Position numbers and translations under genes: made by a program | NCBI GenBank assembly: GCA_031267485.1 | Contig: JAIRYY010000240.1 | Span: forward strand, 1 to 8,483 | Direction: 5' to 3' | Source of the DNA: Tannerella sp. | GTDB lineage: Bacteria > Bacteroidota > Bacteroidia > Bacteroidales > Tannerellaceae | DNA length: 8,483 nt | Shown here: piece after piece, positions 1-7,598 of the stretch | How the letters are laid out: every line of letters starts with the position of its first letter | How positions within the stretch are numbered: the stretch's first letter is position 1 | The notes under the pieces: model-generated | The model's input: only the letters and a program-made list of their open reading frames with translations | What the model was told of the DNA's origin: nothing | The model's database searches: none

Positions 1-2
1 TA

Positions 3-515
3 ATGCTGACCGGTTTCTCCGATCACTACTTCGTGATAGGCGCCAACGTTTCCCAAGGAAACGCCGGCACGGAAATTCTGGACACTAAAGTGATTGACAA
101 TCTCGGCTCTCCCGCCGCCGCCAGTCAAAATATCACCGTACAGCAGAAATATGGCTGGGTCATAGACGGGAACCTGACGTCATCGCTGAAATCAAAATAC
201 CCTACCCTACCCGATGCCACGATTAATGCCCTGGCAAGCAGTTTTACGAGCGCGACGGCATCCGTCATGGGATCAAATCCGGGTCTTGGCGAACTGAACC
301 TGACGATACCGTTTAATGTCAGCGGCGACACGAAACTGACCGTCGAAATCGTTGCCCAAACTTTATCCAACGCTTTCTCCTTTCCTCTGATATTTGAAAA
401 CGGCACGCTCGACTGGTTTGAGGTATCCGTGAAAAAATATACCGGAACGGAAATACGGACGACTTACCAGTATGGCAGTTCCCATACGGATCATTCGGGA
501 GGCTCCGGCAGTTGA
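3..515 (+). CDS. Unrecognised protein, probably 5'-truncated by the window edge
   Basis: I do not recognise this protein. The frame is open to the left edge: the codon before the ATG at 3 ends in TA and cannot be a stop. The visible N-terminus (MLTGFSDHYF) is not a signal peptide, so the real start probably lies upstream and these 170 residues are the C-terminal part. The sequence is rich in Ser, Thr, Asn and Gly, has alternating hydrophobic stretches typical of beta structure, and ends in a flexible Ser/Gly/His tail (HTDHSGGSGS). No membrane helix or enzyme motif is visible. Its TGA stop overlaps the TTG start of the next gene by 4 nt, which suggests translational coupling with the YjbH-like pair. 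A surface or periplasmic protein of the same polysaccharide-related locus is an inference from this context only. Confidence 0.6.
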   Translation: MLTGFSDHYFVIGANVSQGNAGTEILDTKVIDNLGSPAAASQNITVQQKYGWVIDGNLTSSLKSKYPTLPDATINALASSFTSATASVMGSNPGLGELNLTIPFNVSGDTKLTVEIVAQTLSNAFSFPLIFENGTLDWFEVSVKKYTGTEIRTTYQYGSSHTDHSGGSGS

Positions 516-1249
516 CAAAAGAGCGTCATATAATTAAAACAGCAGGGATAATACTGATTTTCATATCATGTACTATCCCTGTTTTCGCTCAATGCACTCT
601 GGGCATGACCGGTTTGCTTAACGCGCCAAATGCCGACATGCAGCCCGACGGCATGTTTATGGCCGGCGGGAATTTTCTTCCGGAGCAGTTGATGCCGGAA
701 ACATGGCATTATAATAGCGGTAATTACTTTTTGAATATTACATTTTTTCCTTTTGTCGAAGTTGCATATCGCTGTACATTATTCAGAGGGGAATATAAGG
801 CGGGGAATAAATGGCAGCAGGATCGCTCCGTTTCGCTGCGGCTGCGGCCGGTAAGGGAAAGCCGTTATGTCCCGGCTGTTGTCGTCGGCTCCAATGACGT
901 GTTTACGACAAATGAGCTGAACGCCTTTAACGGGACAAACGGAAACCGTTACTTCGCCTCCATATACGCCGTAACCACGAAAAATATCCCTGTCGGCGGA
1001 CATGTATGCGGCATTACTTTCGGCAGTTATCTTTTTTCCAAAAATGCTCTTTACAAAGGTGTTTTCTGTGGAATTAAATATACGCCCTCCTTTTTAAAAC
1101 CCGTATCGCTGATTGCCGAATACGATGCGAACGGAGTGAATGTGGGAACATCCGCACGACTGTTCAAACATGTCTTCCTGCACGCATTCTCGTATGACTT
1201 TAAAGCCCTGTCGTGTGGCATGCGGTACGAATTTAGATTGATGAACTGA
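512..1249 (+). CDS. YjbH/GfcD-like outer-membrane protein, N-terminal half
   Basis: This is a 245-residue exported protein. The TTG start at 512 is chosen because it overlaps the previous stop and gives a complete signal peptide: basic n-region (KERHIIK), hydrophobic core about residues 11-22, and likely cleavage after VFA at 26. No usable ATG lies before the mature region. Right after the signal comes GLLNAPNADMQPDG (34-47), resembling the start of YjbH-family proteins (G-hh-x-P-x-A-x-M-x-P-D-G), which belong to exopolysaccharide/group 4 capsule loci. The remainder alternates short hydrophobic/aromatic strands and polar turns, fitting an outer-membrane beta-barrel, and ends in the amphipathic strand GMRYEFRL. 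A one-piece YjbH is about 700 residues; this covers only the N-terminal third, and the next gene supplies the rest. The family call is from motif memory and is moderately sure; a role in polysaccharide export is inferred. Confidence 0.6.
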   Translation: MTKERHIIKTAGIILIFISCTIPVFAQCTLGMTGLLNAPNADMQPDGMFMAGGNFLPEQLMPETWHYNSGNYFLNITFFPFVEVAYRCTLFRGEYKAGNKWQQDRSVSLRLRPVRESRYVPAVVVGSNDVFTTNELNAFNGTNGNRYFASIYAVTTKNIPVGGHVCGITFGSYLFSKNALYKGVFCGIKYTPSFLKPVSLIAEYDANGVNVGTSARLFKHVFLHAFSYDFKALSCGMRYEFRLMN

Positions 1250-2512
1250 TTGAACGAGATTTTGCGACATAAGATATCCCGGTTTTTGCGGCTGATTATG
1301 CAGAGTCTGATTTGCCCGCTGGCCGTGTTGGGGCAGAACGGCGCCGACACCGCCGGAAACATCCATGATTTGCTGGTGAAAACAGGCTTCGAAGACGTAG
1401 CCGTGATTGACGAACCGGAAACAGTTTTCGTAAGCTACAGCGATCCTGTGTACAGAGGCCATTTTCGCGGGGCGCTGGAGGTTTTTCATCTTCTGCTGAA
1501 TGAATCCGTTCATAAGAATATTTATCTTGTATTGCAGGAAAACAGGCTGCCGGCAGTCGTATTGAAACTGTCCGGCGAACAGGCCGGCGATTATCTTGAT
1601 AAAAAGATTTCACTGGCACAGTTAATGTCTGCCGTACATATAAGTTATGATGTTGACGAATATGTCAGGCTGTTTAAAAAGACAAAGCGGGAAAACCGTT
1701 CTGCCGGAAAAGTGGATTTTGTCATCTATCCGCAGATTTCATTGAATAATTCCTGGCTGGACAAACTGTACGGGAGTATTTTCAATATCGCTCCGGCAGT
1801 GGAGGTTGGCTTGTGGAAAGGCGCATCATTCACCGGACAAGTCATTTTCCCGATATGGAATAACATGAAGGGAGAAATGGACTATATCAGGGCGGGAATG
1901 TTATTATTCAGGCAGGAATATCGATTCCCGAAAAATGTTTTCATGACTTTTCACATAGGCAATTTCAATGCTTCGCGTATGGGGGCAGACGTCGCGCTCA
2001 AATACATTTCCGGCAATAACCGCTGGCAGACGGGCATGAATGTCGGCCTTACCGGATCGTCCACGTTTTATTCCGGGAAATGGGAAATTTCCCGGTGGAA
2101 AAGGAAGACCGGCGCGGTGTTTTTCCGTTATAACGAACCGGCGTATAACCTTCAGTTTGACTTGACCGGACAACGTTACATCTATGGGGATTACGGCATC
2201 AGGCTGGACTGTACCCGCCATTTCGGAGAGGTTGCCATCGGATTTTACGGAATGTATTCGGGAGGAGAACCGAACGGAGGATTTCATTTTTCCGTACCGC
2301 TTCCCGGTAAAAAAAGGATGAAACGCCAGGCTGTCCGCATGTGCTTCCCGGAATATTTCGACTGGGAATATGAAGCGCAGAGCGGAAATGAATATGCCGA
2401 AAGGAGACTGGGACGTTTTTACGAAACGCGTCCCGATGAAAACAGAAGTCAGCGTTATTATACCCCGTCATATATGAAAGAAATGCTGGTTAAACTGGCG
2501 ATGGAAAGATAG
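1250..2512 (+). CDS. YjbH/GfcD-like outer-membrane protein, C-terminal half
   Basis: This is a 420-residue protein starting at TTG 1250, immediately after the TGA of the upstream gene and in the same frame. Residues 1-28 read as a signal peptide: basic RHKISRFLR, then a hydrophobic LIMQSLICPLAVLG. An alternative start is ATG 1298 (Met17), which would leave a poor n-region. Residues 40-65 (LLVKTGFEDVAVIDE...VFVSY) match the soluble G-F-x-N/D-V repeat-like module that precedes the second barrel in YjbH proteins. Residues about 155-350 are beta-rich; GDYGIRLDCTRHF (313-325) followed by GFYG and FHFSVPLP resembles the YjbH C-terminal barrel. The tail from 355 on is basic and polar. It probably acts in the outer membrane with the upstream product. 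It could also be regarded as the second part of one gene broken by a stop; the signal peptide argues for two genes. Confidence 0.55.
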   Translation: MNEILRHKISRFLRLIMQSLICPLAVLGQNGADTAGNIHDLLVKTGFEDVAVIDEPETVFVSYSDPVYRGHFRGALEVFHLLLNESVHKNIYLVLQENRLPAVVLKLSGEQAGDYLDKKISLAQLMSAVHISYDVDEYVRLFKKTKRENRSAGKVDFVIYPQISLNNSWLDKLYGSIFNIAPAVEVGLWKGASFTGQVIFPIWNNMKGEMDYIRAGMLLFRQEYRFPKNVFMTFHIGNFNASRMGADVALKYISGNNRWQTGMNVGLTGSSTFYSGKWEISRWKRKTGAVFFRYNEPAYNLQFDLTGQRYIYGDYGIRLDCTRHFGEVAIGFYGMYSGGEPNGGFHFSVPLPGKKRMKRQAVRMCFPEYFDWEYEAQSGNEYAERRLGRFYETRPDENRSQRYYTPSYMKEMLVKLAMER

Positions 2513-2524
2513 TTTGTCGCCGGA

Positions 2525-2574
2525 CTGTTTTGCGTTGGCGTCTGCTCTCAAATTGCACGGCGCTTGCAAAACAG
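2525..2574. other. Inverted repeat overlapping the atp promoter -33 region
   Basis: CTGTTTTGC at 2525-2533 and GCAAAACAG at 2566-2574 form a perfect 9-bp inverted repeat with a 32-nt loop. The right arm is followed by GAATTTTGT. It lies just after the YjbH-like gene, and its right arm starts at the G of the -33 TTG of the atp promoter. It could be a weak terminator for the upstream genes or an operator for the atp operon. The long loop makes either uncertain. Confidence 0.3.
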
Positions 2575-2594
2575 GAATTTTGTATGTATATTTG
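2563..2594 (+). promoter_or_regulatory. Bacteroidota-type promoter of the atp operon
   Basis: CTTG at 2563-2566, a 20-nt spacer, and TATATTTG at 2587-2594 match the known Bacteroides primary-sigma consensus (TTTG, 19-21 nt, TAnnTTTG). Transcription would start near 2600, giving a leader of about 25 nt before the atpD ATG at 2625. The leader is A/T-rich and has no GGAGG-like site, as is usual in this phylum. This is the only clear promoter between the YjbH-like genes and atpH. Confidence 0.75.
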
Positions 2595-2621
2595 CCGTGT
2601 CTTACTTAATTAAACGGGTAA

Positions 2622-4144
<1,523 letters not shown>

Positions 4145-4145
<1 letters not shown>

Positions 4146-4426
4146 TGATGATAGACATAAAAATCCTTTCCCCGCAGGGGACGGTTTACGACGGCAAGGT
4201 TTTGCATGTGACCTTTCCCGGTGAAATGGGCGTCTTTGCCGTATATCCGTCGCACGCGCCCATTATATCGGCGCTGACAGGGGGAAACATCCTCTGTTTT
4301 CTCGAGAACGGGGAGATTCGGACGTTTCCCGTACGGAACGGGGTCGTGGAAGTGGAAAATGACCGGGCTACGGTTTGTATTGAGACTGCTAACGATAAAA
4401 ATCAGGATTATGGACAAGACATATAA
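4145..4426 (+). CDS. atpC: F1Fo ATP synthase epsilon subunit, short form
   Basis: Epsilon is part of the central stalk linking gamma to the c-ring. This 93-residue protein contains only the N-terminal beta-sandwich: it opens MMIDIKILSPQGTVYDG and has the conserved FPGEMGVFAVYPSHAPIISAL segment. Typical epsilon has 130-140 residues with two C-terminal helices that inhibit ATP hydrolysis and bind ATP; here only about a dozen polar residues follow the sandwich (NDKNQDYGQDI), so that domain is missing. This is not a frameshift, as the frame ends cleanly and the next gene overlaps it. Similar short epsilons are known in Bacteroidota and green sulfur bacteria. The start at 4145 overlaps the atpD stop by one base (TAATG); a second ATG at 4148 would give a protein one residue shorter. 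Confidence 0.93.
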
Positions 4427-4847
4427 TGAACTGGAAGTCCGGAAACTTGTTATTTCCGGCATCGTCATATTCGGTATCATCGAGATAGCGTTTATCCGCG
4501 TGGCGCTGCCATCGCACTATACGAACTATCTGCTGTTTATTCCCGCTTACTTTCTGCTGCTGGGGATAAGCGCGCTGATGATTCTGTCGCGCATAAAGCG
4601 TAAAAGGCTGCATCCGGGGAGGGCGATTGCGAGGCTCATGCTGTATAATATCTCGCAGATGCTGCTTTCTTTTATCCTGATGATCTGCTATTACTATTTC
4701 ATCGATGTGAAGGAACATACGATACTGATTGCTTTCAGCATTTTCTATGTGTTTTTCATGAGCATAAAGTTTTTCATCCTTTATAACATCGACCACCGGC
4801 ACAATATTGACTCTAAACGGATGAAACATGTCGGGAATATTAAGTAG
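4410..4847 (+). CDS. Small four-helix membrane protein, AtpI-like position in the atp operon
   Basis: This is a 145-residue integral membrane protein lying between atpC and atpB. Four hydrophobic helices are visible at about residues 13-33, 38-60, 76-98 and 104-126, separated by short basic loops (RIKRKRLHPGR at 61-71); the tail is polar and basic. Size, helix count and position recall AtpI/UncI-type accessory proteins that help c-ring or Fo assembly, but I see no conserved AtpI motif, so that role is inferred from context. ATG 4410 is preferred: it gives a short polar N-terminus (MDKTYNELEVRK) and overlaps atpC by 17 nt. An in-frame ATG at 4359 would add 17 residues and overlap atpC by 68 nt. 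The 3' end overlaps atpB by 20 nt, so the three genes are probably co-translated. Confidence 0.8.
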   Translation: MDKTYNELEVRKLVISGIVIFGIIEIAFIRVALPSHYTNYLLFIPAYFLLLGISALMILSRIKRKRLHPGRAIARLMLYNISQMLLSFILMICYYYFIDVKEHTILIAFSIFYVFFMSIKFFILYNIDHRHNIDSKRMKHVGNIK

Positions 4848-5919
4848 ACATATCCTGATCCTTTTGCTGATATTGCCGGTCAACGTGAATGTTCACGCGG
4901 AGGATGTCAACCCCCGGGAAATCATATTCGACCACATACGGGATTCATACTGGTGGCATATAACGACCGTCAACGACCGTCATGTGTCCGTTTACCTGCC
5001 GGTCATCGTCTATTCGCAGACGAGCGGCTGGAACATGTTTTCGTCCTCGCGCCTGGAACATGGCCATGCGTACAGGGGGTTTCACATTTCCGGCGAAGGG
5101 CGGCACGACGGCCGGATTGTGGAAACCGACGCCGCAGGCAGGGAAACGCGCCCGGTCGATTTGTCCATTACCAAGACAACCCTGGCCCTTCTGTTAAATT
5201 CCGCCCTCATGCTTGCCGTCTTTTTATCCGTCGCCCGCCGGTACAGGCGCAAACCCGGACACCTGGCGCCGGGAGGGTTTACGGGAATGTTGGAGATGTT
5301 CGTCATGAGCATCGAGGACGACGTCATACGGAAAAGCATCGGCAAGGATTACGCGCGTTACTCGTCCTATCTGCTGACGGCATTTTTCTTTATCTTCATA
5401 AACAATATAACGGGACTGATTCCCGTTTTCCCCGGCGGAGCGAACGTGACGGGCAACATATCCGTGACGCTCGTTCTGGCCGTTTGCACGATGATTGCCG
5501 TCAACCTGTTCGGGAACGGCGAATACCGCCGCGACATCTTCTGGCCCGACGTTCCCCTGTGGATGAAGGTTCCCCTGCCCCTGATGCCGGTAATCGAGCT
5601 GTTCGGCGTCATCGCCAAACCGTTTGCCCTGACCATACGTCTTTTTGCCAACATAACGGCGGGACATGCCGTTGTAATAGCCCTGACGTGCCTCATCTTC
5701 GTTACCGTGAAAATGGGAACGGCCACAAACGTGGGAATGACGGTATTCTCGGTATGCCTGTCCGTCTTCATGAGCCTCCTGGAGATACTCGTCGCATACA
5801 TTCAGGCGTATGTCTTCACGATGCTGTCGGCCGTATTCATCGGCCTTTCGCGGCAGGAACATGTCCACAAAAAAACAAACATTAATCATATTACTAACTC
5901 AAAAAAACAAAAATTATGA
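4828..5919 (+). CDS. atpB: F1Fo ATP synthase subunit a
   Basis: Subunit a is the Fo stator channel that passes protons to and from the c-ring. The 363-residue protein has the essential Arg271 in KPFALTIRLFANITAGH (264-280), the INNITGLIPVFPGGANVTGN segment (191-210), and Gln326 in the last helix (EILVAYIQAYVFTMLS). Membrane helices are visible near 115-135, 178-200, 210-229, 250-272, 277-297 and 303-340. Unlike enterobacterial subunit a (about 270 residues) it starts with a signal peptide (ILILLLILPVNVNVHA, 9-24), followed by a periplasmic stretch of about 90 residues with HIRDSYWWHI. This arrangement is common in Bacteroidota. The ATG at 4828 overlaps the preceding gene by 20 nt, and the stop overlaps the atpE start as ATGA. 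The C-terminal 20 residues are basic and Asn/Lys-rich. Confidence 0.96.
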   Translation: MSGILSRHILILLLILPVNVNVHAEDVNPREIIFDHIRDSYWWHITTVNDRHVSVYLPVIVYSQTSGWNMFSSSRLEHGHAYRGFHISGEGRHDGRIVETDAAGRETRPVDLSITKTTLALLLNSALMLAVFLSVARRYRRKPGHLAPGGFTGMLEMFVMSIEDDVIRKSIGKDYARYSSYLLTAFFFIFINNITGLIPVFPGGANVTGNISVTLVLAVCTMIAVNLFGNGEYRRDIFWPDVPLWMKVPLPLMPVIELFGVIAKPFALTIRLFANITAGHAVVIALTCLIFVTVKMGTATNVGMTVFSVCLSVFMSLLEILVAYIQAYVFTMLSAVFIGLSRQEHVHKKTNINHITNSKKQKL

Positions 5920-6164
5920 CACTGTTAAACATTCTGCTGCAGGCAGCAGCAAATTTAGGTTCCATCGCCGCCCCCATAGGAGCGGGACTTGTAGTAATCG
6001 GAGCCGGTATAGGTATCGGGAAAATCGGCGCCGGCGCAATGGAGGCGATTGCACGCCAGCCCGAAGCGACGAGCGACGTCCGGATGTCAATGATTATCGT
6101 GGCCGCGCTGATTGAAGGGACGGCGCTGTTCGCAATCGTGGTATGTCTCATGGCTCTGGGTTAA
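5916..6164 (+). CDS. atpE: F1Fo ATP synthase subunit c
   Basis: This is the 82-residue hairpin protein that forms the rotating c-ring. Helix 1 has the glycine-rich packing motif GAGIGIGKIGAGA (29-41), the polar loop is ARQPEAT (46-52), and helix 2 carries the ion-binding carboxylate Glu67 in AALIEGTALFAIVV. Aligned by eye with the Na+-binding c subunit of Ilyobacter tartaricus, its Gln32 ligand corresponds to Ile34 here and its Ser66 to Gly68. The known Na+ coordination set is therefore absent and proton coupling is the better inference. The ATG at 5916 overlaps the atpB stop by 4 nt; the stop is 11 nt before the preferred atpF start. The length is normal. Confidence 0.97.
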   Translation: MTLLNILLQAAANLGSIAAPIGAGLVVIGAGIGIGKIGAGAMEAIARQPEATSDVRMSMIIVAALIEGTALFAIVVCLMALG

Positions 6165-6175
6165 AAACTGCCGCC

Positions 6176-6685
6176 ATGTCACTTTTAACTCCAAGCTTCG
6201 GGCTCTTATTCTGGATGATTGTATCCTTCGCCCTTGTTTTCGGAATCCTGACAAAATTCGGGTTTCCCGTCATAACCAAAGCGGTGAACGAAAGGCGGGA
6301 CTATATCCGGCAATCACTGGCCGGCGCCGACGAAGCAAACCGCGCGCTCGAAAGCGTAAGGCAGAAATCCGGCGAACTTGTCGACGAGGCGAAAAAACAG
6401 GGGCAGGAAATCATCCGGCAGGCCCGCGACGAAGCGAACCTGATTATCCGGCAAGCCCGCGACGACGCTTCGAGGCAGGAACGGGAAAAGCTCGACGAGA
6501 CTGTCCGCCTGATTGAAGTGCAGAAACAGAAAGCCATCGGCGAGATTCGCATGCAGGTAGCCCGGCTGTCCATTGGCATCGCCGAGAAGATTTTGCGGAG
6601 CCGGCTCGACCGTGAGGACAATCACGACAAACTGGTATCGCAGCTTCTCGACGAGATTGAAGATTCCGATATTGTAAAAAACTGA
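6176..6685 (+). CDS. atpF: F1Fo ATP synthase subunit b
   Basis: Subunit b is the peripheral stalk holding F1 to Fo. The preferred start is ATG 6176, giving 169 residues that begin MSLLTPSFGLLFWM, the usual Bacteroidota b start; an in-frame ATG at 6143 would add 11 unlikely residues and overlap atpE by 22 nt. One membrane helix spans about 8-30, followed by a long, highly charged coiled coil to about 140. Residues 79-88 (IIRQARDEAN) and 90-99 (IIRQARDDAS) repeat with an 11-residue period, matching the hendecad pattern known for b subunits. The C-terminus (ARLSIGIAEKILRSRLD) is the delta-binding end. The stop at 6683-6685 is one base before the atpH start. Only one b-type gene is seen, so a homodimer is expected. 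Confidence 0.95.
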   Translation: MSLLTPSFGLLFWMIVSFALVFGILTKFGFPVITKAVNERRDYIRQSLAGADEANRALESVRQKSGELVDEAKKQGQEIIRQARDEANLIIRQARDDASRQEREKLDETVRLIEVQKQKAIGEIRMQVARLSIGIAEKILRSRLDREDNHDKLVSQLLDEIEDSDIVKN

Positions 6686-6686
6686 T

Positions 6687-7232
6687 ATGAACGAGGGATT
6701 GATTTCGATACGGTATGCAAAGGCATTATATCATCACGCATCAGGCATGGGTGAGGAAGCTGTCCTGTACCACAGGATGCAGATACTTGAAGCCGTTTTG
6801 CGCAGAACGCCGGAACTGAAAACGGGCATGAAATCGCCCATGATTTCCGCAAAGGAAAAAATCGGTCTGCTGACAAACGCGACCGGCAAAAACCCCGAAC
6901 GGTCATATCTTGACTTCATCAACCTTGTCATCGCAAATCGCCGGAGCGACATGCTGCAGCGGATAACGCTCAGCTATCAGCGCCTCTATCGCGAGAAGAA
7001 AATGATAAGCGTCGTCCACCTCACCTCCGCCAGGAAATTACCCGGCGAGGCGATCGAACGCATACGCCTGCTCACGGAACAGAAAACGCACGGAAAAGTG
7101 GAGTTTTCCACGCACATTGACCCGTCAATCAACGGCGGTTTCATTTTCCAGCTAAACGACATTCGCATCGACGCTTCGGTAAGAGGACAACTCGCCCGAA
7201 TCAGCCGGCGACTGACACAAATCAATGATTAG
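6687..7232 (+). CDS. atpH: F1Fo ATP synthase delta subunit (OSCP homologue)
   Basis: Delta caps F1 and joins it to the b stalk. The 181-residue protein has the N-terminal helical domain (RYAKALYHHA, 9-18; about 1-105) that binds alpha N-termini, the FINLVIANRRSDML segment (77-90), and the C-terminal domain with SVVHLTSARKLPG (108-120), the family motif DPSINGGFIFQL (145-156), and RIDASVRGQLARI (160-172). The length is normal and the gene is intact to its TAG. It is the last recognisable gene of the operon in this window. In related Bacteroidota atpA and atpG usually follow directly; here repeats begin within about 10 nt of the stop. Nothing suggests delta itself is decayed. Confidence 0.95.
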   Translation: MNEGLISIRYAKALYHHASGMGEEAVLYHRMQILEAVLRRTPELKTGMKSPMISAKEKIGLLTNATGKNPERSYLDFINLVIANRRSDMLQRITLSYQRLYREKKMISVVHLTSARKLPGEAIERIRLLTEQKTHGKVEFSTHIDPSINGGFIFQLNDIRIDASVRGQLARISRRLTQIND

Positions 7233-7240
7233 CGTAAATT

Positions 7241-7258
7241 AGTGATTAGTGATTAATG
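7241..7258 (+). repeat. Short GTGATTA direct repeats after atpH
   Basis: AGTGATTAGTGATTAATG contains GTGATTA twice in tandem. It sits 8 nt after the atpH stop and leads directly into the first GGGGCG hairpin unit. It resembles the TTAATGATTAATG segments inside the downstream 114-126 bp repeat. Confidence 0.5.
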
Positions 7259-7262
7259 GTAG

Positions 7263-7284
7263 GGGCGCACCTCTGTGTGCGCCC
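7263..7284. repeat. Hairpin of repeat unit 1
   Basis: GGGCGCAC (7263-7270) pairs perfectly with GTGCGCCC (7277-7284) around the loop CTCTGT. It is the first strong stem-loop after atpH (31 nt past the stop) and could protect the mRNA 3' end. No T-run follows, so it is not a canonical intrinsic terminator. Confidence 0.75.
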
Positions 7285-7388
7285 GTGTGGGATGTCCAAG
7301 TGGGATGTCCGGGTGTTAATGATTAATGACTCATCACTAAGTAATATAAAACGAACAGGATATGATGAATGGTTAATGATAAATGTAG

Positions 7389-7409
7389 GGGCGTCCCTTG
7401 TGGGCGCCC
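7389..7409. repeat. Hairpin of repeat unit 2
   Basis: GGGCGTCC (7389-7396) pairs with GGGCGCCC (7402-7409) with one T-G wobble and the loop CTTGT. Compared with unit 1 the seventh pair has changed from A-T to C-G, a compensatory difference. Confidence 0.7.
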
Positions 7410-7502
7410 GTGTGGAAACGGTTCGCGTGTTAATGGTTAATGATTCATCATTGAGCAATACGAAACGAACAGGATATGATGAATGGTTAATGATGAATGT
7501 AG

Positions 7503-7523
7503 GGGCGTCCCTTGTGGGTGCCC
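7503..7523. repeat. Hairpin of repeat unit 3
   Basis: GGGCGTCC (7503-7510) pairs with GGGTGCCC (7516-7523) with two G-T wobbles and the loop CTTGT. It differs from unit 2 by one base in the right arm (C to T), which keeps pairing. Confidence 0.65.
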
Positions 7524-7598
7524 GTGTGGAAACGGTTCTCGTGTTAATGGTTAATGATTCATCACTGAGCAATACGAAACGAACAAGACATAACATAT

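Noticed and set aside
4953..5885. 310-codon + strand frame inside atpB
   Set aside because: It is an alternative frame of atpB, rich in Arg, His and Pro, with no membrane helices; subunit a is certain in the other frame.
5916..6164. Na+-coupled ATP synthase
   Set aside because: The Gln and Ser ligands of known Na+ c subunits are replaced by Ile34 and Gly68; only the Glu common to all c subunits remains.
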